Shown here one piece after another: positions 33,484-41,262 of a stretch of DNA of 64,000 nt (position 1 is the stretch's first letter; each line of letters opens with the position of its first letter). The position numbers and the translations under genes are program-made. The notes beneath the pieces were generated by a model. That model saw nothing but the letters and a program-made list of their open reading frames with translations. It ran no database searches and was not told the origin of the DNA. Origin of the DNA: CAITSH01 sp025356665 (GTDB taxonomy: Bacteria; Pseudomonadota; Gammaproteobacteria; Burkholderiales; SG8-39); contig JANXRV010000129.1 in assembly GCA_025356665.1 (NCBI GenBank), forward strand, positions 1 to 64,000, given 5' to 3'.

Positions 33484-34542
33484 TCAGTCGAGCTGGATGT
33501 TGGCAACAGCAGCGACCTTTTTCCACTTCGCCACTTCATTGCTGATAAAGGCGTTGCTCTCGGCGGGCGAGAGCACCAAGGGCTCGATGGCCATGCTCGC
33601 CAGCCGCGCGACATAATCAGGATCGACAAGAATGCGCGCATTGGCGGCGCGCAGCTTCGCCTGCACGGCATCGGGCGTCCTGACCGGCGTGGCGATGCCC
33701 CACCAGGTGCTGGACAGCACCCGGGGCATGCCCAGCTCGGCGAAGGTCGGAACCTCGGGCAGCAGCTTGAGCCGGCTGCCGTTGGCCACCGCCAGCGGGC
33801 GCAACTTGCCCGACGCAAAATTGGATTTGAGCGTGGTGAGGTCGTTGACGATCATGTCGACATCGCCAGAGAGCAGCGCCAACGTCGCCGGCCCGCCGCC
33901 CTTGAAAGGCACGACCAGCATGTCAACGCCCGTCTCCAGCTTGAACAACTCGGCCGCCATCTGCACGATGGTGCCGGTGCCCGATGAGGCGATGGTGTAC
34001 TTGCCCGGCGCGCGCTTGGCCATGGCCACCAGTTCGGTCGCCGTTCTGGCCGGCAGGCCGTCGCGCACGGCGAGGATGTGCGGCGCATTGGCGATAAGAC
34101 CAATGAGTGAAAAATCGCGCGCGAAGTCATACGGCACCTGCTTCATGATCACCTGGTTCACCGCCATGGTGCTGGTGGTGCCGAACACGATGGTGTAACC
34201 GTCGGGCGTGGCGCGTGCGGCGACGCCCGTGCCTATGGTGCCGCTGGCGCCGTCACGATTGAGCGTGACCACCGGCTGGCCGAGGATGAGCGACAAATGT
34301 TGCGCGTAAAGGCGCCCGACAATGTCAGCCGGTCCGCCCGAAGGAAAGGGCACAATCATCTGGATAGGCTTGCTCGGATAATCATCGGCGGCCAGTACTG
34401 CCTGGGCAGTCAGGGCAGTCAAGGCAGTCAAGACTGTCAAGCCGAACAGTCCGGCGACGAGCAGGCGCAGACTATGCAGACTGCGCAGTCTGCATAGACT
34501 GCCTAGTCTCCATAGTGCGCGTTGAAGAAAAATAGCGATCAT
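33484..34542 (-). CDS. Bug/TctC-family periplasmic solute-binding protein
   Basis: A 352-residue exported binding protein. Its leader is long and repetitive (LCRLRSLHSLRLLVAG, then LTVLTALTALTAQAVLA), and the mature start DYPSKPIQMIVPFPSGGPAD is canonical. NRDGASGTIG and DGYTIVFG follow. ATG 34542 has GGAG at 34551-34554; the far longer open frame upstream to 35097 is antisense-like noise. The leader is coded by 9-bp repeats (34404-34439) and a 32-bp palindrome (34469-34500). Confidence 0.9.
   Translation of the reverse strand: MIAIFLQRALWRLGSLCRLRSLHSLRLLVAGLFGLTVLTALTALTAQAVLAADDYPSKPIQMIVPFPSGGPADIVGRLYAQHLSLILGQPVVTLNRDGASGTIGTGVAARATPDGYTIVFGTTSTMAVNQVIMKQVPYDFARDFSLIGLIANAPHILAVRDGLPARTATELVAMAKRAPGKYTIASSGTGTIVQMAAELFKLETGVDMLVVPFKGGGPATLALLSGDVDMIVNDLTTLKSNFASGKLRPLAVANGSRLKLLPEVPTFAELGMPRVLSSTWWGIATPVRTPDAVQAKLRAANARILVDPDYVARLASMAIEPLVLSPAESNAFISNEVAKWKKVAAVANIQLD
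34404..34439. repeat. 9-bp satellite inside a signal-peptide sequence, four copies
   Basis: GGGCAGTCA twice, then AGGCAGTCA and AGACTGTCA, encode the Leu-Thr-Ala repeats of the TctC signal peptide on the minus strand. Confidence 0.85.
34469..34500. repeat. 32-bp near-perfect palindrome within a signal-peptide sequence
   Basis: The arms AGACTATGCAGACTGC and GCAGTCTGCATAGACT are inverted repeats with a single mismatched pair. It lies 42-73 bases downstream of the TctC start and could form an mRNA hairpin. Confidence 0.75.
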
Positions 34543-34591
34543 TGGCAAGGCTCCAAAAAACAACAAGTCATGCTGGCACCCATGTGAATCA

Positions 34592-34645
34592 GGTGGTTCA
34601 GGCGGTTCAGGCGGTTCAGGCAGTTCAGGCAGTTCAGGCCGTTCA
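34592..34645. repeat. 9-bp satellite (GGCGGTTCA), six copies
   Basis: Six copies of GGYNGTTCA run from 34592 to 34645, ending at the stop codon of the NMT1-like gene. Confidence 0.85.
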
Positions 34646-35593
34646 TACGCGTGCGGCGCCGTCGAAATTGTGAATGCACTCGGCGTATGTGCCGCGCGTT
34701 TTGATAAAGCCGCCCTCGTGCAGGCTTTGCGCCAGACGTTCGAAGCCGGGCCTGGACACGGTGGTCTCCTGCGCCCAGATGCCGTCGCGATAATAACGCC
34801 CGATGGAGGCGTAAAAATGCGCCGCCGGCACATCGGGGAAAAACGGCGCAGTGACACGTGCCATTTCGTCCGGTCCCTGCTCGACCATCCACTGCTGCAG
34901 CCTGGCCAATGCGCGGGTGATGGCGGTGAAGGCCTCGCCCTGGCGCACCAGACCGTCGCGCGAGCCGATGAAGGTGGTGTAGACCGTGGGACCACGTGAG
35001 GCCGCCGTGTAGAGCAGCCTGCCGGTGTTGTCGGCCAGCGCCGCGCTGACAAAAGGCTCCAGCACCTGTGCCACATCCAGCCCGCCCGCTTTGCCATCTT
35101 TTGACACCGGCAACTGCAAGGCCTGCACTTGCTGCGGCATGCTCAGATCGGTCACAAGCCGGCCCGCGGCGCGCATGGCCTCCGTGTCGACGCCCGCGTC
35201 CTCGAGGTCGGCGCGCAGGCAATGCCAGGGCGTGGGCACCTCGGACACCGTTCCCAGGCGCAGCTGCGCGAGATCGGCAAGTCCGAAGTGCGCAAGCTTT
35301 GCCGCGTCGCTCCGGCCCAGCAGAAAAAAAGGATCGCGCGTGACCACGTCGCCAAAGCACACCAGCGAGCCGCCGTCGGCCGGCGTGCTGTCGTGGTCTT
35401 TGAGCACACGCATGGGGCCGCCCCAGGTCGCGTCGGTGCGCCCGCATTTGACATCGTCTATGGCGCCGCCGGGAGAGCCGGGTGCAAGCCACTCGACCTC
35501 GACGCCTTCAGTAGCGGCAAAATCAAGGGCGCGCAGCGCGTAAAACGGCGCATAAAAAATGGCGCGGAAATTTTCTGCAATGGTGATTTTCAT
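34643..35593 (-). CDS. NMT1/ThiY-like substrate-binding protein, no signal peptide
   Basis: A 316-residue periplasmic-binding-fold protein starting MKITIAENFRAIFYAPFYAL, the NMT1/ThiY-like pattern. DATWGGPMRVLKDHD, then VTRDPFFLLGRS, and the GTVSEVPTPW segment are shared with the protein at 37077. No secretion signal is seen in either. Such proteins usually serve ABC transporters for pyrimidine- or nitrate-like solutes, yet no permease is near; they could also be cytoplasmic binding enzymes. It lies upstream of a TctC gene and an epimerase on the same strand. Confidence 0.85.
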   Translation of the reverse strand: MKITIAENFRAIFYAPFYALRALDFAATEGVEVEWLAPGSPGGAIDDVKCGRTDATWGGPMRVLKDHDSTPADGGSLVCFGDVVTRDPFFLLGRSDAAKLAHFGLADLAQLRLGTVSEVPTPWHCLRADLEDAGVDTEAMRAAGRLVTDLSMPQQVQALQLPVSKDGKAGGLDVAQVLEPFVSAALADNTGRLLYTAASRGPTVYTTFIGSRDGLVRQGEAFTAITRALARLQQWMVEQGPDEMARVTAPFFPDVPAAHFYASIGRYYRDGIWAQETTVSRPGFERLAQSLHEGGFIKTRGTYAECIHNFDGAARV

Positions 35594-35776
35594 GCTTCGC
35601 TGGAGTGGGTGATGCCGTCGCGGCATCAAATCATTACGGGGCGATGCAAACAGTGCGATCGCTGCGGGTCCTTAGGTGAAAAGTGAAGTTAGTTCGTTGG
35701 GCTGAGTTCGGTGGCTTGGTTCAATCCGGCTCGTGCCATCGGGAACATGCGATCAGGAACATGCAATCTGGAATAT

Positions 35777-36748
35777 TCAATCAAAGCTGATGCGGGCCTT
35801 TTTGATCACCGTACCCCAGCGCAGGTAGTCATCGCGCATGAAACTGGCAAATTCCGCCGGGGTGTTGCCGGCCGACAAGGTGCCCTGCTCGGCAAAACGC
35901 TGCTGCACATCGGGCGCATCGAGCACCTTGCGCAGCGCGGCGTTGAGGCGGGCGAGCACAACAGGCGGGGTCGCCGCCGGCGCCAGCATGCCGTACCAGA
36001 TCAGGATCTCCATGCCCTTGAAACCGCGTTCGCCAAAGGTCGGCACGTTTGGCGCAAGCGGATTGCGTTTGGCGCTGGCCGCGGCAATGGGCCGCAGCTT
36101 GCCCGACTGGATGTGCTGCAACAAGGAGGGCGCCGCGTCGAACATCACCTGCACGCGGCCGCTGGCCACATCGACCACCGCCGGACCGCTGCCCTTGTAG
36201 GGTATGTGCAGCATATCGATATCGGCGGCGATCTTGAACAGCTCGCCTGCGAGATGCGGCGCGCCGCCGCTGCCCGAGGAAGCGAAACTCATGGCTCCCG
36301 GTTTGGCTTTGGCCATTGCGACAAATTCCTCCAGTGTCGTCACCGGCATGGTCGCGCTGACGGTCATGATCACCGGCAGCGTGGCCAGCAACGATACCGG
36401 GGCGAAATCCTTGAACGAATCGTAGGGCAGCTTCGGGAACACGTAAGGACCGATGCCGTGCGTGGTGATGGAGTTTTGCAGCAGCGTGTAACCGTCGGGC
36501 TCGGCCTGCGCAACAAAGGCGGCGGCGATGGTGCCGCTCGCGCCTGCGCGGTTCTCCACCACAACCGGCACACCGAGGGTGCTCGACAGCTTGGTGCCGA
36601 CGACGCGGGCGATGAAGTCGGCGGCGCCACCCGGCGGAACCGTGACGATGATGCGGATCGGCTTGTTCGGAAAATCATCCCCGGGTGCGGCCCGGACCGT
36701 ACCGATCGCGGCGGCGAACACCAGCATGCATGCGAATAAAGTCTTCAT
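35777..36748 (-). CDS. Bug/TctC-family periplasmic solute-binding protein
   Basis: A 323-residue exported binding protein. The signal peptide MKTLFACMLVFAAAIGTVRA gives ATG 36748 as start; the open frame extends further upstream but without a leader. DFPNKPIRIIVTVPPGGAAD and NRAGASGTIAA follow, then DGYTLLQNS. It lies between two related NMT1-like genes, divergent from the one at 37077. Ligand unknown. Confidence 0.9.
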   Translation of the reverse strand: MKTLFACMLVFAAAIGTVRAAPGDDFPNKPIRIIVTVPPGGAADFIARVVGTKLSSTLGVPVVVENRAGASGTIAAAFVAQAEPDGYTLLQNSITTHGIGPYVFPKLPYDSFKDFAPVSLLATLPVIMTVSATMPVTTLEEFVAMAKAKPGAMSFASSGSGGAPHLAGELFKIAADIDMLHIPYKGSGPAVVDVASGRVQVMFDAAPSLLQHIQSGKLRPIAAASAKRNPLAPNVPTFGERGFKGMEILIWYGMLAPAATPPVVLARLNAALRKVLDAPDVQQRFAEQGTLSAGNTPAEFASFMRDDYLRWGTVIKKARISFD

Positions 36749-37076
36749 TACCATCCCGTTAGCTAACGCCTTGTTGTCGGGAAGAAGCTGCGTCCGCTTC
36801 TTCCAGCCCTCCTTTTCGGGCCACCTTTGCACGCCACTTTTGCAGGCCACCTGGTTTTTATTCGCGGCCTGTTGTGCAAACATACAGATAAAAAATGGTA
36901 CGACTGTATGAGTATCGGCCACTCGGGTGTTGCTGCTGCTTCGGCTGTTCAGACGGGAACAGGCGCAAAAAAAGCCCCGAAACCGTCCTTTCATCGCCAA
37001 TGCAAATGAGCAGTTCAGTATAGGCATAATCGATTTAAAATCCAGATGCATTGTCGATAATTTTTCTCTGAAGCCC
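36749..37076. other. divergent intergenic region without a gene
   Basis: The 328-bp space between the TctC start and the NMT1-like start contains the promoters of both. I see no clear dyad operator or further gene in it. Confidence 0.4.
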
Positions 37077-37964
37077 ATGCTGATCAAACTTGCAGAAAAT
37101 TTTCGCGCGCTCTTTTACGCGCCTTTTTACGCCACCCAGACCTTGGGTTTTTTTGCGCGCGAGGGCGTTGAACTGCGCTTGCTCGACTCGGCTGCGCCGG
37201 GGGCCTCCATCGCCGGCTTGCGCGATGGCAGCATCGATGTGACCTGGGCCGGGCCGATGCGCGTCATCCAGGACCATGAGGTCAATCCCGCCTCGGGCGA
37301 CTCCTTGCTGTGCTTTTGTGAGGTGGTCACGCGCGATCCGTTTTTTCTGCTTGGCCGCAGCGGCACGCAAGCCTTCCGGCTGACTGATCTTAATCACCTG
37401 CGCCTCGGCTCGGTGAGCGAAGTGGCAACACCCTGGCTGTGCCTGCAGCAGGACTTGCGCGACGCCGGCGTCGACCCGGATACCCTCGCCCGGGTGAAAG
37501 ACCAGAGCATGCAGGCCAACCTCGACGCCCTGCGCGATGAGCGCCTGGACGTGGTGCAGGTGTTCGAGCCCTATGTGTCGATCGCGCTCAGCGAAGGTTT
37601 CGGTCGCGTCGTGTACGCGGCAAGCGAACGCGGTCCCACCGCCTACACCAGCCTCATCGCCACCCGCGACGGCGTCGCGCGCAACAAAGCGGCCTTTGCC
37701 GCGATGATCCGCGCCACCGCCGCCATGCAACAGTGGCTCACGACACACGACGCGAAAGATCTGGCCGCGGCGGCAGCGCCGTTCTTCCCCGCTGTACCGC
37801 CGGCGCTGTTTCTCGCCGCGCTGCAACGCTATGAACGCGCCGGTATCTGGGCCCGCACGCCGGACATCTCGCGCCAAGGCTTCGCCCGCCTCGGCCAGAG
37901 CATACAAAGCGGCGGCTTCGTCAACATGCCCGGCGTGTACGAAGACTGCGTCGCGGTTTTATAG
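37077..37964 (+). CDS. NMT1/ThiY-like substrate-binding protein, no signal peptide
   Basis: A 295-residue paralogue of the protein at 34643-35593: LIKLAENFRALFYAPFYATQ, then DVTWAGPMRVIQDHE, VTRDPFFLLGRSG and LGSVSEVATPW are nearly identical in both. ATG 37077 gives this shared start; a longer frame upstream to 36927 has no family support. There is again no signal peptide. Both copies flank TctC genes, which suggests a conserved pairing. Function is unknown beyond the fold. Confidence 0.85.
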   Translation: MLIKLAENFRALFYAPFYATQTLGFFAREGVELRLLDSAAPGASIAGLRDGSIDVTWAGPMRVIQDHEVNPASGDSLLCFCEVVTRDPFFLLGRSGTQAFRLTDLNHLRLGSVSEVATPWLCLQQDLRDAGVDPDTLARVKDQSMQANLDALRDERLDVVQVFEPYVSIALSEGFGRVVYAASERGPTAYTSLIATRDGVARNKAAFAAMIRATAAMQQWLTTHDAKDLAAAAAPFFPAVPPALFLAALQRYERAGIWARTPDISRQGFARLGQSIQSGGFVNMPGVYEDCVAVL

Positions 37965-37988
37965 CGCTACTGCAGCAGCCAGGCAATA

Positions 37989-38023
37989 TACTGAAAAGCC
38001 TTTACTGGCACGGCTTTCCAGCC
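37989..38023. repeat. 35-bp REP-like palindromic element, copy D
   Basis: TACTGAAAAG on the left, GCTTTCCAGCC on the right, and CTGG in the centre, 24 bp after the NMT1-like stop codon. Confidence 0.75.
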
Positions 38024-38066
38024 GATGGCCGGTTGCGTTGAACGGAAACCCCAGCCTCCCCCATTA

Positions 38067-39905
38067 TTATTTTGCAGCAGGTTTGGCGGCAGGCCTGGCT
38101 GCCGGCCTGGTTACCGACTTGGCGGCCGACTGCGCCGGCGCCTTGGCCTTGGCTGCCTCCCAGTCTTCCTTGACTTCGCGCACTTCGGTATTCATTTTCA
38201 CGTCCTTGCGGCGGCGCTTGGCCACCATCTCACCGGTGACAAAATAATCGCCCTGCACCGCGCGCTCGGCCGCCTCCTCGAACGCCTCGGTCCATTCGCC
38301 CAGTGAATAGCCAAACCACGGCGCTTCGGGCTTGAGCTTGGGCAGGCCCAACTCCTCCCAGATGGTCTTGGCCGCTTCCATATATTCGCGCTTGGGCAGC
38401 GATACCGGCGGCAGCTTTTCCTTGAGCGTCGCATCGATCAACACCGATGCGTCCTGGCCGCCGTTGCGCTTGCTGCGCGGGCCGTGACCCTGGTCCTTGT
38501 GACGCAGGATCTGCAGGTCAAGGTCGGGGTTGGCGCGGTAGGACATCGCCCAGAAAATGGCGTTGGCGTTTTCCGGATCGATGTCGTCATTTACCGCGAT
38601 GACGTATTTTCCCGCGGCGCGATGCAACGAGGTCGCACCGTACAGCGCGCGCCAGATTTCCGACGCGGGCGTTTTCGGGTCCATCACCAGCACGATGAGC
38701 TTGCGCAGATTGGTCAGCGGTTCGTGCATGCACACGCGCATGACACCTTGTATGCCCAGGACGTTGCGCAGGTGGTTGAGGAACATCGGCTCGAGCGCGA
38801 CGCGCTTGATCAGGCTCGATTCGCTCGGCGTCACCTGCGAGATGATGGACGTCAGTATGGCCTTGCGCCTTCGCGTGATGCACGTCACCTCCATGAAGGC
38901 GTTGAACTCCTGCACATTGACATGGCCGTGCGACTCGCCCACCGGGCCCTCGGGCTCGAGGTACTCGGTGTTGATGTAGCCCTCGATGACGATCTCGGCC
39001 TCGGCCGGGACCAGCAGGTCCACGGTTTTCGCGCGCACGACATTGATGGGCGATCCGACCAGTCCGCCCGCCACATGCATTTCATCCACGGTTTCGGGCA
39101 GCTTTTGCGCCGAGGTGAACGCAACGCAGGGCGGCGCGCCCAGCACCACGGCGGCCGGCAGTTTTTGCCCGCGCGCCTTCATTTTTTCCCAGTGCGCGTA
39201 AATGCCAGGACGCAATTCGAGCGAGGGGTTCATGCCCAGGCGCCGCGGCGCCTTGACCTGGCCGCGGTAAATGCCCATGTTCTGCACGCCGCTGTCCGGG
39301 TCCTTGGTGATGTACTGCGACAGCGTGGTAAAGGGCGCGACGTCCCAGCCGGGCGTGGAAATGGGCACCGGAATGCCGTCAAGGCCGTTGCCCGGAATGT
39401 CGAGGTCGTCGCCCTGGATGACGATCTCGTGGCAGGGCGCGTCGGTCACAATGCGTGGTGCGATCGGATGGGCAATGGCGCGGTTCCAGGTCTCGTTGAT
39501 CTCCCCAAGCTCGCAACCCATGCCCATGCTGTAGATCTTGCGGTTCGACGCCAGCACGCCGACCACCACGGGGATATCGTATTTGCGCCCCTTGCTGTCG
39601 GTGACATTGGTAAACAAAAAGGCTTTCCGGTCGCGCTCTTCGATGCCGCCGCAAAACTGCCAGCGTACCAGCGGGTGCATTTCGGTGTCCTTGTTGATGG
39701 GCCGGTCAACAGTGACCAGCAGACCGGCTTTGTCGAGGGCCTTGAGGTGATCGTGCAGGTCGGGATAGCCGCGCGCGAGCTTGCCAGGGTCGGCCGCCTT
39801 GCCCTTCTTTGCCGCCTTGGGTGATGTGACGGCCTTGCCGGCCCCGGCGCGGTTGCGTGCGTTTGCCGCCTTGCCTGTCTTGCCTGTCTTACCCGATGCA
39901 GCCAT
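38067..39905 (-). CDS. UbiD-family decarboxylase with basic low-complexity tails
   Basis: A 612-residue UbiD-type (de)carboxylase, which in characterised members uses prenylated FMN on an unsaturated or aromatic acid. The conserved EPEGPVGESHGH and QVTPSESSLIKR segments are present. The first about 50 residues (KTGKTGKAANARNRAGAGKA) and the last about 30 (AAKSVTRPAARPAAKPAAK) are Lys/Ala/Pro-rich and absent from its paralogue at 41263. No UbiX gene is in the window. It lies 17 bp downstream of a TctC gene on the same strand, so the two form an uptake-decarboxylation pair. Confidence 0.92.
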   Translation of the reverse strand: MAASGKTGKTGKAANARNRAGAGKAVTSPKAAKKGKAADPGKLARGYPDLHDHLKALDKAGLLVTVDRPINKDTEMHPLVRWQFCGGIEERDRKAFLFTNVTDSKGRKYDIPVVVGVLASNRKIYSMGMGCELGEINETWNRAIAHPIAPRIVTDAPCHEIVIQGDDLDIPGNGLDGIPVPISTPGWDVAPFTTLSQYITKDPDSGVQNMGIYRGQVKAPRRLGMNPSLELRPGIYAHWEKMKARGQKLPAAVVLGAPPCVAFTSAQKLPETVDEMHVAGGLVGSPINVVRAKTVDLLVPAEAEIVIEGYINTEYLEPEGPVGESHGHVNVQEFNAFMEVTCITRRRKAILTSIISQVTPSESSLIKRVALEPMFLNHLRNVLGIQGVMRVCMHEPLTNLRKLIVLVMDPKTPASEIWRALYGATSLHRAAGKYVIAVNDDIDPENANAIFWAMSYRANPDLDLQILRHKDQGHGPRSKRNGGQDASVLIDATLKEKLPPVSLPKREYMEAAKTIWEELGLPKLKPEAPWFGYSLGEWTEAFEEAAERAVQGDYFVTGEMVAKRRRKDVKMNTEVREVKEDWEAAKAKAPAQSAAKSVTRPAARPAAKPAAK

Positions 39906-39922
39906 GTCCTGCCTTTCCCTGT

Positions 39923-40915
39923 TCAGTCAGCGGTGATTTTTTTATCGACGATGATCTTACCCCACTTGATCTGGTCGGCTTTCATCAGTCGTGTCAGCAC
40001 CTCCGGCGAACCGGCGGCAATCTCGGCGCCCTGCCCGTAGAAACGTTCTTTCATCGTGCGATCGGCCAAGGCCTTGTTCAGCGCGGCGCCAAGCCGCTCG
40101 ATCACCGCCGGTGGCGTGCCGGAGGGCGCATACATGCCCACCCAGGACTGCGTCTCGAATCCGGGATAAACCTCGGCAATGGTCGGCAGCTCCGGATAGG
40201 TCGGCGAGCGCGACAGCGAGCTGACCGCAAGCGCAACCAGTTTGCCGGCCTTGACGGTCTGCTGCGTCGTGCCGCTGCCCTGGATCAGCATCACCTGCAC
40301 CTGACCGGCGATCAAGTCCTGCAGCGCCGGACCGCCGCCCTTGTAATGAATGCCCAGCGTTTCGATGCCCGCCTCGTCCTTGAACAGCTCGTAGGCGAGA
40401 CGGCTCGATGCCGCCGGTCCGGCCGAGCCGAAGTTGAGCGACGCGCCCTTTTTCTTGGCCAGCGCGACAAATTCGCGCACGTTTTTCACACCCAGGCTCG
40501 GATGCACGAACAAGACCTGCGGATAGCGTGTCAGCAACATGACCGGCGCGAAGTCCTTGAACGGGTCCCATTGCAGGTTCTTGAACAAAAACGGGTTGAT
40601 GGCGATGGTGTCGAAGGTGACCAGCAGCGTATGGCCGTCGGGCGCCGACTGCGCCACCTGCTGTGTGCCGATGATGCCGCCGGCGCCCGGCTTGTTCTCG
40701 ACGATGAAGGGCTGGCCAAGTTGCTCGGCCAGCACCGGCGCCAGCGTGCGCGCAACCAGGTCACTCGCGCCGCCCGCACTCGCCGGCACAATGATGCGCA
40801 CAGGCTTGACCGGCCAGGCTTGCGCGAGGGCGTCGCCCGCCGCCAGGCCAGCCATAACTCCGAGCAGCGCCACCGCCATGACAAACCTGGAACCGCACAC
40901 CTGCCTCAAAAACAT
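39923..40915 (-). CDS. Bug/TctC-family periplasmic solute-binding protein
   Basis: A 330-residue exported binding protein with signal MFLRQVCGSRFVMAVALLGV and a cut near ALAQ. AWPVKPVRIIVPASAGGASD and NKPGAGGIIGT are family marks, with DGHTLLVTF in place of DGYTL. ATG 40915 has GGAGG just upstream. It shares an operon with the UbiD gene downstream and faces a second UbiD gene, which makes a UbiD substrate acid a likely ligand. Confidence 0.92.
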   Translation of the reverse strand: MFLRQVCGSRFVMAVALLGVMAGLAAGDALAQAWPVKPVRIIVPASAGGASDLVARTLAPVLAEQLGQPFIVENKPGAGGIIGTQQVAQSAPDGHTLLVTFDTIAINPFLFKNLQWDPFKDFAPVMLLTRYPQVLFVHPSLGVKNVREFVALAKKKGASLNFGSAGPAASSRLAYELFKDEAGIETLGIHYKGGGPALQDLIAGQVQVMLIQGSGTTQQTVKAGKLVALAVSSLSRSPTYPELPTIAEVYPGFETQSWVGMYAPSGTPPAVIERLGAALNKALADRTMKERFYGQGAEIAAGSPEVLTRLMKADQIKWGKIIVDKKITAD

Positions 40916-41262
40916 GACACCTCCGGAAAATGCGACTGGCAATTCAAAGCGTATTTCGTCGCGAACGTACCGGCCGCACGCACCACTTACGGAACACGGC
41001 ACTGCGCACGGCATCAGCAGCACGAACAATACTCACAATACCCAAAACATCAACAACAAAGCAAAGCAAAAACGAAACCACAGAAAGGTTACCCCGCCGT
41101 CGCGAAAAAGCCAGCGCTTGCACTTTGCGCTTTGGCCCGCCGAAAGCTCCGGCCCACTCGCGGCGCCGGCGGTTGCGACAGCACCGCGAATAGGCGACAC
41201 TGCGCTGCGGCAACCTTCCCGACCGCATCAATTTGAACCAACCTGCCCGGCAAAACCCATCC
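40916..41262. other. divergent intergenic region between TctC and second UbiD gene
   Basis: The 347-bp space has no convincing gene; open frames here lack family support. It probably carries the promoters of both UbiD units. Confidence 0.45.

Noticed and set aside
34543..35097. N-terminal extension of the TctC gene to 537 residues
   Set aside because: The extension is Arg/Pro-rich antisense-like sequence overlapping the NMT1-like gene; ATG 34542 has a ribosome-binding site and leader.
38484..39824. 446-residue plus-strand frame
   Set aside because: Antisense to the UbiD gene with no recognisable motifs.
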